From contig NZ_SNUR01000003.1 of the NCBI RefSeq assembly GCF_012027595.1, forward strand, positions 124,001 through 188,000: a stretch of DNA of 64,000 nt, read 5' to 3'. Of the stretch, positions 24,186-32,057 are shown piece by piece (the first letter of the stretch is position 1; each line of letters starts with the position of its first letter). Source of the stretch: Thermococcus sp. Bubb.Bath (GTDB lineage Archaea > Methanobacteriota_B > Thermococci > Thermococcales > Thermococcaceae). The notes under the pieces are model-generated. The model was given only the letters and a program-made list of their open reading frames with translations, did no database searches and was not told where the DNA came from. The translations under genes and the position numbers were made by a program.

Positions 24186-24827
24186 ATGGACAGTAACGGT
24201 GGGCTTAAAGATTCGGTGGCAAAAATTCTTCTCTCTAGTAAAACGTTGGCCATTGTTGATAGGGATGTATCATCGTTTACCTACCTGGATGCCCTTGCGG
24301 GCATTGGAAAACCCCTTGAAATGGGGAGGTACGCCTGGATTGTCTCCTACGAGCCCCTTCAGAGCCTCCTCCGGGACCTCCGACGGGCAGGGATTGACTA
24401 CGAAAGGTATCTGAATCGGAATATGTTCATTCTCGATGTGTTCGGCTCTATTAAGCACATAGACTCCGGGATAGACGGTGTTTTTGTCCTGGGCGGATAC
24501 CTCGACGACCGCGTCTTCATCATAAAGTACAAATCGCTCACAGAGCACCTTCTATCGGAGATTTCGCCCCCCACCGGCTCCATAATGGTCGTTGGGTACC
24601 TTGAGTCCGGCATGTGCAGGCTTTTCGATAATCCCGTAAGGACGCACCGCCTTCTTTGGAACCTGCGGGAGGAGTTTGGGCTCGATGTCTCCAGCTTGAT
24701 AACGTACATAAAGCCTGAATGCCCTGCCCTTGAGGAGTTCGTGTACCTCTACTCCGACTTTGTGGTTGAGGGGTGCACCGATGGAGATTCAAAATGCATG
24801 ACGGTCACCAAGGGGGAGTTGGAATGA
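24186..24827 (+). CDS. KaiC/RecA-superfamily-like protein without P-loop
   Basis: A 213-aa protein. The segment LRRAGIDYERYLNRNMFILDVFGSI parallels the Walker-B-containing segment of small archaeal KaiC-like proteins and closely matches one in the next gene (AGIDWRRHLHKQRLMIIDTFGSI), so the two are paralogues. No GxxGxGKT is present. It may be a pseudo-ATPase or regulator. Its stop overlaps the next start (ATGA). Confidence 0.55.
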   Translation: MDSNGGLKDSVAKILLSSKTLAIVDRDVSSFTYLDALAGIGKPLEMGRYAWIVSYEPLQSLLRDLRRAGIDYERYLNRNMFILDVFGSIKHIDSGIDGVFVLGGYLDDRVFIIKYKSLTEHLLSEISPPTGSIMVVGYLESGMCRLFDNPVRTHRLLWNLREEFGLDVSSLITYIKPECPALEEFVYLYSDFVVEGCTDGDSKCMTVTKGELE

Positions 24828-25580
24828 AGCTGAAACTCGGAATAAAAGGCCTGGATTTCCTCCTTGGAGGGGTTGAACCCCGCAGTCTCATCTTAATCCA
24901 TGAAGCCGACCCAGCGTCCCTCGGGAAGCTTCTGGCGTTCGAAATCCTGAAGGCAAAGCTCGATTCCGACAACCTCATCGGCTACTTCAACATAGGCACC
25001 CCCCCTTCCGGTACTTTTGAGGGTTATGGGGAATGCAGGAATCGACTGGAGGAGACACCTTCATAAGCAGCGCCTCATGATAATCGACACCTTCGGCAGC
25101 ATCTACGGGATAAAAACGGACATGGAGAACGTTTGGTACCTCAAGAAGTCCGTGGACATCGACACCCTCAACGACAAATACATAGACATCCTGCGAGCCC
25201 ATAAGGAGAAGTGGAAGCAGCTTGGCATGTTCGGGGGCCGCGAGCTCTGGGGGGTAACCATCTCGATGTCCGACTACCTCAACATCTTTGGCCTCGTTCC
25301 AACCCAGAAGTACCTCGAACTCTCCGACCTCAAGAGGGCCACCTCAGACGTTTACAAAAAGTACCCCGCCGGAACCAACGTGTGGGTCTACTCCGGAAAC
25401 GATACTGTGGTGCTTCCCCTCATCTACAGGAAGGCGGACTACGTCATCAGAACGGAGAGCACAATCCAGAACGGAAAAATCAGACGCTTCCTACGCGTTC
25501 TCAAAGCTCCGGGAAGGAGGGACGTTCCGAGGATTGAGTACGGGGTCAAGGACTGGAAGGTAGTCCTCTCCGAGTTTTAA
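24824..25580 (+). pseudogene. KaiC-like gene split by a frameshift in C7
   Basis: The start at 24824 overlaps the previous stop. The first frame (to 25066) begins MKLKLGIKGLDFLLGG, the usual KaiC-family opening, where the P-loop should follow but only LILIHEADPASLGK is seen. After a run of seven C (24999-25005) the homologous continuation LPVLLRVMGNAGIDWRRH lies in another frame, which runs to 25580. Removing one C gives one frame of about 251 aa. This may be a true frameshift, slippage, or a sequencing error. Confidence 0.7.
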
Positions 25581-25595
25581 CTTTTGAGTATTAAA

Positions 25596-25622
25596 TTATG
25601 AGAAAATGTTTTAAATTTTAAT
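25596..25622 (+). promoter_or_regulatory. Promoter of purE with one purine-type element
   Basis: GAGAAAATGTTTTAAATTTTA places an AAAATGT element against a TATA-like TTTTAAATTTTA, about 35 bases before the purE start. No second copy is found 41-42 bases away, so this is weaker than the other pur sites. Confidence 0.4.
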
Positions 25623-25645
25623 CGTTTTATAGTTGAGGTGATTCC

Positions 25646-26077
25646 ATGAAGGTTCTAGTGGTGATGGGAAGCAAGAGCGATTCTCATATAGCGGAGAAGG
25701 TAACGGCGGTTCTCGAAGAGTTTGGCGTCCCCTACGACGTCGAGGTTGCGTCTGCCCACAGGAACCCCAAGAAGGTCGAAGAGCTTGCGAAGAAGGACTA
25801 TGATGTTTTCATAGCCATAGCCGGCCTGAGCGCCGCCCTTCCGGGTGTCATTGCCGCCCACACAACGAAGCCGGTCATAGGCGTCCCCGTCTCAGCCAAG
25901 CTCGGTGGTTTAGATGCCTTGCTCAGCATCTCCCAGCTCCCGCCGGGGATTCCTGTGGCGACGGTCGGAATAGACAATGGGAAGAACGCGGCAATTCTCG
26001 CAGTTGAAATTCTCGCCCTCACGGATGAGGAGCTGGGGAAGAAGCTTGAAGAATACAGGGAAAAGTTCAGGACGTGA
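25646..26077 (+). CDS. purE: PurE, AIR carboxylation enzyme
   Basis: A 143-aa protein: [26 protein letters not shown] and [15 protein letters not shown] are the substrate-binding motifs of the PurE fold, which yields CAIR. GAGGTGATTCC precedes the ATG. No purK is in the window, so from context alone I cannot say whether it acts as an N5-CAIR mutase or uses CO2 directly. Confidence 0.95.
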   Translation: MKVLVVMGSKSDSHIAEKVTAVLEEFGVPYDVEVASAHRNPKKVEELAKKDYDVFIAIAGLSAALPGVIAAHTTKPVIGVPVSAKLGGLDALLSISQLPPGIPVATVGIDNGKNAAILAVEILALTDEELGKKLEEYREKFRT

Positions 26078-26450
26078 ACATACAACCATATGGGCCAGAA
26101 TTTCGAGAACCTTTAAAAAAAGTTATATGGGGGAAAGACCCCCCGTGTTCTTGATTTTATCCACTCCTCCTTATTCCACCCGCCTCATTCTATCTTGCCT
26201 TATTATATCTCAACCTACAATTCGAGCACTTATTCCGGCACTCTGATTCTAGGGAATCACATTGCCAGTGGGTAGACTCAAGCCTATTTAAACTTTTCGG
26301 ATATTATCCAAATCATTGGATGAAATCGCACATATGTTCACCCCTACAGTGAACAAAAATGTCTGAGTAATTCTTTTCGGAGGGCCTCTTTCGTCACTTA
26401 TGTGCACTCAAGGAGATCGTGAAATTATTGGGAAAAACGAAAAAGCTGGC
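26078..26450. other. Gene-free stretch between purE and purT
   Basis: 373 bases without a supportable gene. A GGGGG-AAAGA-CCCCCC hairpin (26132-26147) is a likely terminator or end structure for purE. A symmetric TATA-like CTATTTAAAC at about 26284-26293 could act as a promoter in either direction, but no open frame or box C/D RNA follows it. Confidence 0.4.
26129..26150 (+). terminator. Hairpin downstream of purE
   Basis: Five to six G-C pairs with a 5-base loop about 55 bases after the purE stop, followed by TTCTTGATTTTAT. Archaeal termination relies mainly on T tracts, so the hairpin may instead stabilise the RNA end. Confidence 0.4.
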
Positions 26451-27740
26451 TCAGATAAGGTGCTTCCTCTTCTCATAGTCCTGGGAGTGCCAGTTAGTAG
26501 ACCTCGTCCTCAGCTCTATTGAGTGGGCCACCATCTCGGCCTTCCTCTTGGCCTCACCAACGTCCCTGTCCCACGCTATCGCAACGCCGAGCCTCCTTCC
26601 GGGATAGGCTTCGGGCTTGCCGAAGAGCCTCACGGTAGCGTTCGGGACGCCCAGAGCCTTCGCCAGCCCCCTGAAGCGCGGTGAGTATCCAGCAACGTTG
26701 GCCTTGATGACGTGCGTCGCCGCTGGGGTTAATAGCAGGAAGAGCCTGTACTCATCTACCCACTCGCCCGGTATCGGGAGTCCAAGAACCGCCCTCAGGT
26801 GGAGCCCAAACTCCGAAAAGCCGGTTGGATGAGAGGCCAAGGTCACCATCCCGGTGTCATGGGGCCTCGGAGAGACCTCGTTTGCCCACACCTGATCCCC
26901 CTTCACGAACATCTCAACGCCGAAGAGGCCGAGGCCGCCGAGGACGTCGGTTATGCGCTTAGCTATCCTGTAAACTTCCCTCTCGGCTTTCTCGCTTATC
27001 TCGGCCGGCTGCCAGCTCGAGTGATAGTCGCCGTCAATCTGGTAGTGACCGACTGGCTTCGGGAAGGTAGTTACCAACTCACCGTTCTCGTCGTAGTGCC
27101 TCACCGCCAGCTCCGTAATCTCCACGTCGAAGTCTATGTGCTCCTCAACAATCAGCTTCTCGGCGCTTCCCCTCGCTTTCTTCTTGGCAACCTCCCAGGC
27201 CTTCGGCACGTCCTCCGGGCTCCTGACGAAGTAGGAGCCCTTTCCGGAGGAACTCATTATGGCCTTGGTGTGGCAAGGGTAACCTATCTTCTCGCAGGCC
27301 TCGTAGAGCTCGTCGGGGGTTGAGGCATAAGTGTATCTGGAAGTAGGAACCTTAGCTTTCCTTGCCAGGGTCTCCCTCGTCCTCTCGCGGTGCATCGCTA
27401 TCCACGTGGCTCTGGCGTTCGGGACGACGAAGTAGCCGTCCTTCTCAAGCTCGAAGAGGGCATCCAAGTTTATTGCCTCTATCTCAGGGATTATCGCGTC
27501 TGGATTCTCCCTCTCGACGACGGAAAAGAGAAAGTCCGCGTTTCTCATGTCGCCAACGTAGGAGCGGTGGGCGACCTGCATAGCCGGAGCGTTGGAGTAG
27601 CGGTCAACCGCGATAACCTCAACACCGAGCCTCTGGGCCTCGATGGCCACCTCCTTCCCAAGCTCGCCGCTTCCGAGGAGGAGTATCCTCTGGGCGGAGT
27701 CGGTCATGGCGGTTCCGAGTTCGTCACGGGGTTCTATCAT
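26451..27740 (-). CDS. purT: Formate-dependent GAR transformylase
   Basis: A 429-aa ATP-grasp enzyme that makes FGAR from GAR, formate and ATP, a folate-free step. Motifs: LLGSGELGKEVAIEAQRLG, AIMSSSGKGSYFV (ATP loop), VEEHIDFDVEITEL, GLFGVEMFVKGDQVWANEVSPRPHDTG and ASHPTGFSEF. ATG 27740 follows GGTGATGCTC; an upstream in-frame GTG overlaps this site. Divergent from purM with shared regulatory DNA. Confidence 0.96.
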   Translation of the reverse strand: MIEPRDELGTAMTDSAQRILLLGSGELGKEVAIEAQRLGVEVIAVDRYSNAPAMQVAHRSYVGDMRNADFLFSVVERENPDAIIPEIEAINLDALFELEKDGYFVVPNARATWIAMHRERTRETLARKAKVPTSRYTYASTPDELYEACEKIGYPCHTKAIMSSSGKGSYFVRSPEDVPKAWEVAKKKARGSAEKLIVEEHIDFDVEITELAVRHYDENGELVTTFPKPVGHYQIDGDYHSSWQPAEISEKAEREVYRIAKRITDVLGGLGLFGVEMFVKGDQVWANEVSPRPHDTGMVTLASHPTGFSEFGLHLRAVLGLPIPGEWVDEYRLFLLLTPAATHVIKANVAGYSPRFRGLAKALGVPNATVRLFGKPEAYPGRRLGVAIAWDRDVGEAKRKAEMVAHSIELRTRSTNWHSQDYEKRKHLI

Positions 27741-27761
27741 GAGCATCACCTCATTGATTGA

Positions 27762-27820
27762 CGATAAAATGTTAAAATTTAAGAATATTTAAGCTTTTTT
27801 AAGCAGAAAAATGGCAAACC
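27762..27820. promoter_or_regulatory. Divergent purT/purM control region with operator pair
   Basis: GATAAAATGTTAAAATTT (27763-27780) and GCAGAAAAATGGCAAAC (27803-27819) are 42 bases apart when aligned on TG(T/G). The A+T-rich stretch between them (TTTAAGAATATTTAAGC) must hold both promoters. The second copy has G for T at the last core position. Confidence 0.6.
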
Positions 27821-27858
27821 TTTTAAGCCCGGGGGTCCAACTCTCACCGGTGATACTC

Positions 27859-28863
27859 ATGCTGACCTACGCCCAGGCTGGAGTCGATGATGAGAAAACT
27901 TCGAAGGCCCTGAAGGGCATAATCTCTCTCGCCAAGGGGACGTTCGAGTTCAGAAAGGATAAAATTGGCGAACCGGCCAAAGACCTCGGACACTACGCGG
28001 CCCTGATGGACTTCAGGGATTTCTACCTTGCCATGACGACCGACGGCGTTGGGACGAAGGTTCTCGTATCTGAGGCAGTCAGAAAGTTCGACACGATCGG
28101 GATAGACATGATAGCGATGAACGTGAACGACCTGCTCTGCGTCGGGGCGGAGCCAGTGGCCCTCGTTGACTACCTCGCCGTCAGGGAGCCGGACGATGAA
28201 GTCTTCTCCCAGATAGCGAAGGGCCTCTACGGGGGGGCGAGGCAGGCGGGGATAGCCATCGTTGGCGGCGAGACGGCAGTCATGCCCGACCTCATAAACG
28301 GCTTTGATCTGGCGGGAACGGCCATCGGCGTCGTCGAGAAGGGGGAGGTGATTACGGGGGAGGAGATAAGGCCGGGAGATACAGTTATTGGAATCTCAAG
28401 CTCCGGAATCCATTCCAACGGGCTGACCCTCGCAAGGAAGCTCCTGATCCCGAAGTACGGGCTGGACTATGAGTACGAGGGGAAAAAGCTCTGGGAGTGG
28501 CTTCTTGAACCAACGAGGATCTACGTTAGGGCCGTTCTTGAGCTGATAGGAAACGTCGAGGTGCACGGCTTGGCCCACATAACCGGAGGCGGCCTCCTCA
28601 ACCTTAAGAGGCTCACCAGCTACGGGTTCTCCCTTGAAATGCCGCAGGTCGGGGGCATATTCAAACTCATCCACGAGAACGGCGTTCCGCTTGAGGAGAT
28701 GTTCCGCGTTTTCAATATGGGCGTCGGCATGGTGGCGGCGGTTCCATGGGAGGAGAAGGAAGAAGCCCTCCAGCTCCTAAACAGGCACTTCAAGAGCTTC
28801 GAGCTCGGAAAGGTTGTGAAAGAGCCCGGGATAAGGGTCGAGAACTACGGGATAAAGCTTTAA
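27859..28863 (+). CDS. purM: AIR synthetase
   Basis: A 334-aa protein that cyclises FGAM to [74 protein letters not shown] and [15 protein letters not shown] are all present. ATG 27859 has GGTGA 5 bases upstream; the longer frame from 27811 would start inside the operator. Confidence 0.96.
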   Translation: MLTYAQAGVDDEKTSKALKGIISLAKGTFEFRKDKIGEPAKDLGHYAALMDFRDFYLAMTTDGVGTKVLVSEAVRKFDTIGIDMIAMNVNDLLCVGAEPVALVDYLAVREPDDEVFSQIAKGLYGGARQAGIAIVGGETAVMPDLINGFDLAGTAIGVVEKGEVITGEEIRPGDTVIGISSSGIHSNGLTLARKLLIPKYGLDYEYEGKKLWEWLLEPTRIYVRAVLELIGNVEVHGLAHITGGGLLNLKRLTSYGFSLEMPQVGGIFKLIHENGVPLEEMFRVFNMGVGMVAAVPWEEKEEALQLLNRHFKSFELGKVVKEPGIRVENYGIKL

Positions 28864-28895
28864 CTTCCCTACTCTTCTCTTTCTTTGGTGATTTA

Positions 28896-29060
28896 ATGGA
28901 GCTGACGGTTAGGAGAAAGGCCTTCCTCGAGGAGCTTCCAGACCTTGTGAGAAAGGCCGTTGAGGAGCACGGCACTGCTCTAAAGGGTATAGAGGTAAAA
29001 GAGGACGAGAAAGGCTGCTACACCGTCATGATAATCTACGATTCGGAGCTTCGCCCGTGA
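28896..29060 (+). CDS. Small acidic hypothetical protein, 54 aa
   Basis: Begins MELTVRRKAFLEELPDLV and includes AVEEHGTALKGIEV and CYTVMIIYDSELRP, a plausible small alpha-beta protein. GGTGA lies 4 bases before the ATG. It follows purM by 32 bases and overlaps the convergent end of purC by 35 bases. Function unknown. Confidence 0.6.
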   Translation: MELTVRRKAFLEELPDLVRKAVEEHGTALKGIEVKEDEKGCYTVMIIYDSELRP

Positions 29061-29739
29061 GCCTCTTGTAGAGCCTCTCGTAGGCCTCTATTAAATCCCC
29101 CTTCTCAAAGCGGAAGACGTCCTTGTCGAGGCTCTCTTTGGTTTCGGCGTCCCAGAAGCGGCAGGTGTCCGGGCTTATCTCGTCGGCAAGGACTATCTCG
29201 CCCCTCGCGTTCTTTCCGAACTCCAGCTTGAAGTCCACGAGGATTATTCCCCTCTCCCTGAAGTACTCCCGGAGGATCTCGTTTACCTTAAGGGCCATCC
29301 TCTCCATCTCTTTGAGCTCGACCTCGCTTATTCCGAGGACTTTCGCGTGGTACTGATTTATCATCGGGTCTCCGAGGGAGTCGTCCTTGTAGTAGAACTC
29401 GACTATCGGCTCTGGGAGCTCGGTTCCCTCGGCCAGCAGAAGGCGCTTCTTCAAGCTTCCGGCAACGACGTTCCTCACGACGACCTCAAGGGGATACATC
29501 CTAAGCCCCTCGGCGATGAGCCTGTTGTCGCCGGCGATGCCTATGAAGTGAGTCTTTATGCCGCTCTTCTCAAGAACCCCAAAGAGGTGGGCGCTGATCT
29601 GGGCGTTGAGCCATCCCTTTCCCCCGAACTGGGCCTTTTTTTCACCGTTAAAGGCCGTTGCATCGTCCTTAAACTCGAGGATAACCTTCTCTTCATCCAG
29701 AGGGATTACCTTCTTGGCCTTGCCTTCGTAAACCTCCAC
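29026..29739 (-). CDS. purC: SAICAR synthetase
   Basis: About 237 aa; joins aspartate to CAIR. VYEGKAKKVIPLDEEKV, FKDDATAFNGEKKAQFGGKG, VVRNVVAGSLKKR, LVDFKLEFGKN and LADEISPDTCRFWD are family motifs. I prefer the GTG at 29739 because GGTGA lies 5 bases before it, like purD, purM and purT; the ATG at 29751 is the alternative and has no such site. Confidence 0.94.
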   Translation of the reverse strand: MEVYEGKAKKVIPLDEEKVILEFKDDATAFNGEKKAQFGGKGWLNAQISAHLFGVLEKSGIKTHFIGIAGDNRLIAEGLRMYPLEVVVRNVVAGSLKKRLLLAEGTELPEPIVEFYYKDDSLGDPMINQYHAKVLGISEVELKEMERMALKVNEILREYFRERGIILVDFKLEFGKNARGEIVLADEISPDTCRFWDAETKESLDKDVFRFEKGDLIEAYERLYKRLTGEAPNRRLS

Positions 29740-29749
29740 GCTGATCACC

Positions 29750-29806
29750 ATTTTTATGTAAAAAGTTTGGTCTTTTTAAGGATTTTTTGCCGACAAATTG
29801 TCAACA
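29750..29806. promoter_or_regulatory. Divergent purC/purF control region with operator pair
   Basis: TTTTTATGTAAAAAG (29751-29765) and GACAAATTGTCAACA (29792-29806) have their TGT cores 42 bases apart, with GTCTTTTTAAGGATT between them as core promoter. The second copy is more degenerate and is itself palindromic (GACAAATTGTC). Confidence 0.5.
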
Positions 29807-29914
29807 CATGGGCAAAGCTTTTAAGCACTAACCAGAAAAAATCTGGCGTATTTACGAGTTAAATCAGCATATTCAAATCAAAGCTGACCATCAAAAAGGT
29901 ATCCGGTGAGGGTA

Positions 29915-31267
29915 ATGCGCGAAAAGTGCGGGGTCTTTGCAGCGGTGACAGAAAACGCAGCAAAAAAAGCATACTACGCCTTGATAACCCTCCAGCACCG
30001 CGGCCAGGAGAGCGCTGGAATAAGCGTCTGGAAACACATGATAAGAACAGTATCTGGCCTGGGCCTTGTGCAGGACGTTTTTAATGGAAAGACCTTGTCA
30101 TCCCTCCGCTCCAACCTCGCCATTGCCCACGTCCGGTATTCGACTTCTGGTTCCCTCACCGAGACCCAGCCGCTTGAGACCGAGTGCTGTGGAAAGAGGA
30201 TAGCAATAGCCCACAACGGAACCCTCACTAACTTCCAGCCTCTGCGAAAGGAGTATGAAAATCGGGGGGTTAAGTTCCAACACTCCGTAGATTCCGAACT
30301 CCTGGGGATTTCATTTCTCTGGCACCTTAAGGAGACCGGAGACGAGTTCGAGGCTATGAAAGAGGTTTTTGACGAGGTCAGAGGTGCTTACTCCGTTGCT
30401 TTCTTATTTGACAGCAAAATCCTCGTCGTAAGGGACCCCGTTGGCTTCAGACCGCTCAGCTACGGCGTCGGAAACGGCCACTACTTCGCCTCGGAGGACT
30501 CTGCATTGAGACTCTTCATCGATGAGTCCAAAGGTGGGAAAATCAGGGACGTTCAGCCCGGTGAAGTTTTTCTTCTCTCTGAAGAAGGAGTGGAGAGCAG
30601 GGTTCTGGCAAAGGAGAGGCACCATCACTGCGTCTTCGAGTACATATACTTCGCCCGGCCCGACAGCACAATAGACGGCGTGAACGTCTATCAGGCGAGG
30701 GTCAGGATGGGGATGGAGCTGGCGCGGGAAAGCCCTGCGGATGCCGACGTCGTCATAGCCGTGCCCGACTCGGGGAGGGCCGCCGCGCTGGGCTTTTCGA
30801 TGGAGAGCGGAATCCCCTACTCCGAGGGGCTGATAAAGAACCGCTACATAGGGAGGACTTTCATAACTCCAGGCCAGTTCTACCGTGAGCTTAAGGTGAA
30901 GCTGAAGCTCTCGCCCGTGAGGGAGGTCATCAGGGATAGAAGGGTAGTCCTCGTGGACGACTCCATAGTCAGGGGCACCACGATGAGGAGGATAGTCTCC
31001 CTCCTCCGGAACGCCGGTGCAAAAGAGGTGCACGTCAGGATAGCGTCGCCGCCGATAAGGCATCCCTGCTACATGGGAATAGACATCCCGACGAGGCACG
31101 AACTGATAGCAGCCTTTGGGAGCGCCAAGAAGGTGAGGGAAGCAATACGTGCAGACAGTCTCACCTACCTGAGCGTTGAGGGGCTCATCAAGGCCGTGGG
31201 CAAGAAAGATCTCTGTCTGGCGTGCCTCACTGGGGAGTACCCGGAGTGGGCCTTCAGGTTTTACTGA
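29915..31267 (+). CDS. purF: Amidophosphoribosyltransferase
   Basis: A 450-aa protein for the first committed purine step (PRPP plus glutamine to phosphoribosylamine). The short propeptide MREK precedes the N-terminal nucleophile Cys (CGVFAAV). The PRPP loop is [13 protein letters not shown]. Four Cys at positions typical of the Fe-S form ([21 protein letters not shown]) suggest an iron-sulfur cluster. ATG 29915 follows GGTGA with a 5-base gap. Confidence 0.96.
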   Translation: MREKCGVFAAVTENAAKKAYYALITLQHRGQESAGISVWKHMIRTVSGLGLVQDVFNGKTLSSLRSNLAIAHVRYSTSGSLTETQPLETECCGKRIAIAHNGTLTNFQPLRKEYENRGVKFQHSVDSELLGISFLWHLKETGDEFEAMKEVFDEVRGAYSVAFLFDSKILVVRDPVGFRPLSYGVGNGHYFASEDSALRLFIDESKGGKIRDVQPGEVFLLSEEGVESRVLAKERHHHCVFEYIYFARPDSTIDGVNVYQARVRMGMELARESPADADVVIAVPDSGRAAALGFSMESGIPYSEGLIKNRYIGRTFITPGQFYRELKVKLKLSPVREVIRDRRVVLVDDSIVRGTTMRRIVSLLRNAGAKEVHVRIASPPIRHPCYMGIDIPTRHELIAAFGSAKKVREAIRADSLTYLSVEGLIKAVGKKDLCLACLTGEYPEWAFRFY

Positions 31268-31743
31268 ACCGCTTTCTCAGGGCTTCAACAACTTTCTCGC
31301 TGAAGCTAACCCCCTTGGCCCTGAGCTCAAGCAGCAGGGGTTCAAGGTCTTCTTTCAGAAGACCCCTTTCTTTGGCGATGAAAAGCAGCGCCAGGGTTCC
31401 CGAAACCTTTATCCCGAGGGACTTCGCTATGATCCTCGGAATCTTCTCATCAAGAATCAACAAATCCACGTTCAGCTCCCTGGCGAGCACTATGGCCTCG
31501 GCCTCTCCAATCTCGATTTCCTTCATAAGGATTTCAACGCTCAACCTATCGTTTACGTCCTGAACCTTTATCCATTCTGCTTCGCCCCACTTCTCGGGAG
31601 CCAGGACGGCCTCTGCCCTTCTCGACTACCCCTATCCATACAGCTCGGGGGATGATAATCTCGCCAAACAGCTCCCTTAGAAGTTCCAGTTTTCCAATCT
31701 TTAAGAGAGCTATCAGCGGCCCGGAGTCGGATACGACTATCAT
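31254..31743 (-). pseudogene. Frameshifted DUF3368-like PIN toxin
   Basis: MIVVSDSGPLIALLKIGKLELL is a PIN-like toxin opening with the first Asp ligand. After REV the frame breaks at GGGG (plus-strand CCCC 31585-31588); removing one G joins it to GEAEWIKVQDVNDRL and then to the 96-aa C-terminal part (EAEAIVLARELNVDLLILDEK, the remaining acidic site). A restored product would be about 163 aa. Its start overlaps the antitoxin's stop. The 3' end overlaps the end of purF by 14 bases. Confidence 0.75.
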
Positions 31744-32001
31744 AACAACCTCTCCAGGGTTTCTATGTCCTCCTGGAGGTCCTCTTCAGTGTAGCTCAGG
31801 GAGATACCCTTGGAGGCCAGAATTTCCATTATCTCTGCTTTGCTGACCCCAGCAATCTCTGCTGCCTTTCCAAGGCTAACTACACCCTCCCGATAGAGCT
31901 CAACGGCGAGGTATATCCTGACGAGCTTTGGTAGCTGTTTCTCATTGACCCTTGAGGATCCGCGAGAGGTCTGAGGGAATGATCACAGTAACCTCTCCCA
32001 T
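31740..32001 (-). pseudogene. Frameshifted UPF0175-like antitoxin
   Basis: From ATG 32001 the frame reads MGEVTVIIPSDLSRILKGQ and stops. Deleting one G of GGG (plus-strand 31949-31951) gives ILK-VNEKQLPKLVRIYLAVELYREG, then SLGKAAEIAGVSKAEIMEIL, the ribbon/helix pattern of UPF0175 antitoxins, about 86 aa, ending in ATGA with the toxin start. Both partners of this pair are thus broken by one extra G. Confidence 0.75.
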
Positions 32002-32057
32002 ATTACCACCGTATCCAGATTGTTTATGGGCCTAAAAATATGTCGGCGGCAGACCGA

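Noticed and set aside
26300-26400. Possible box C/D RNA between purE and purT
   Set aside because: GATGAAA and CTGA can be found, but no full C box and no matching C'/D' pair at the right spacing on either strand.
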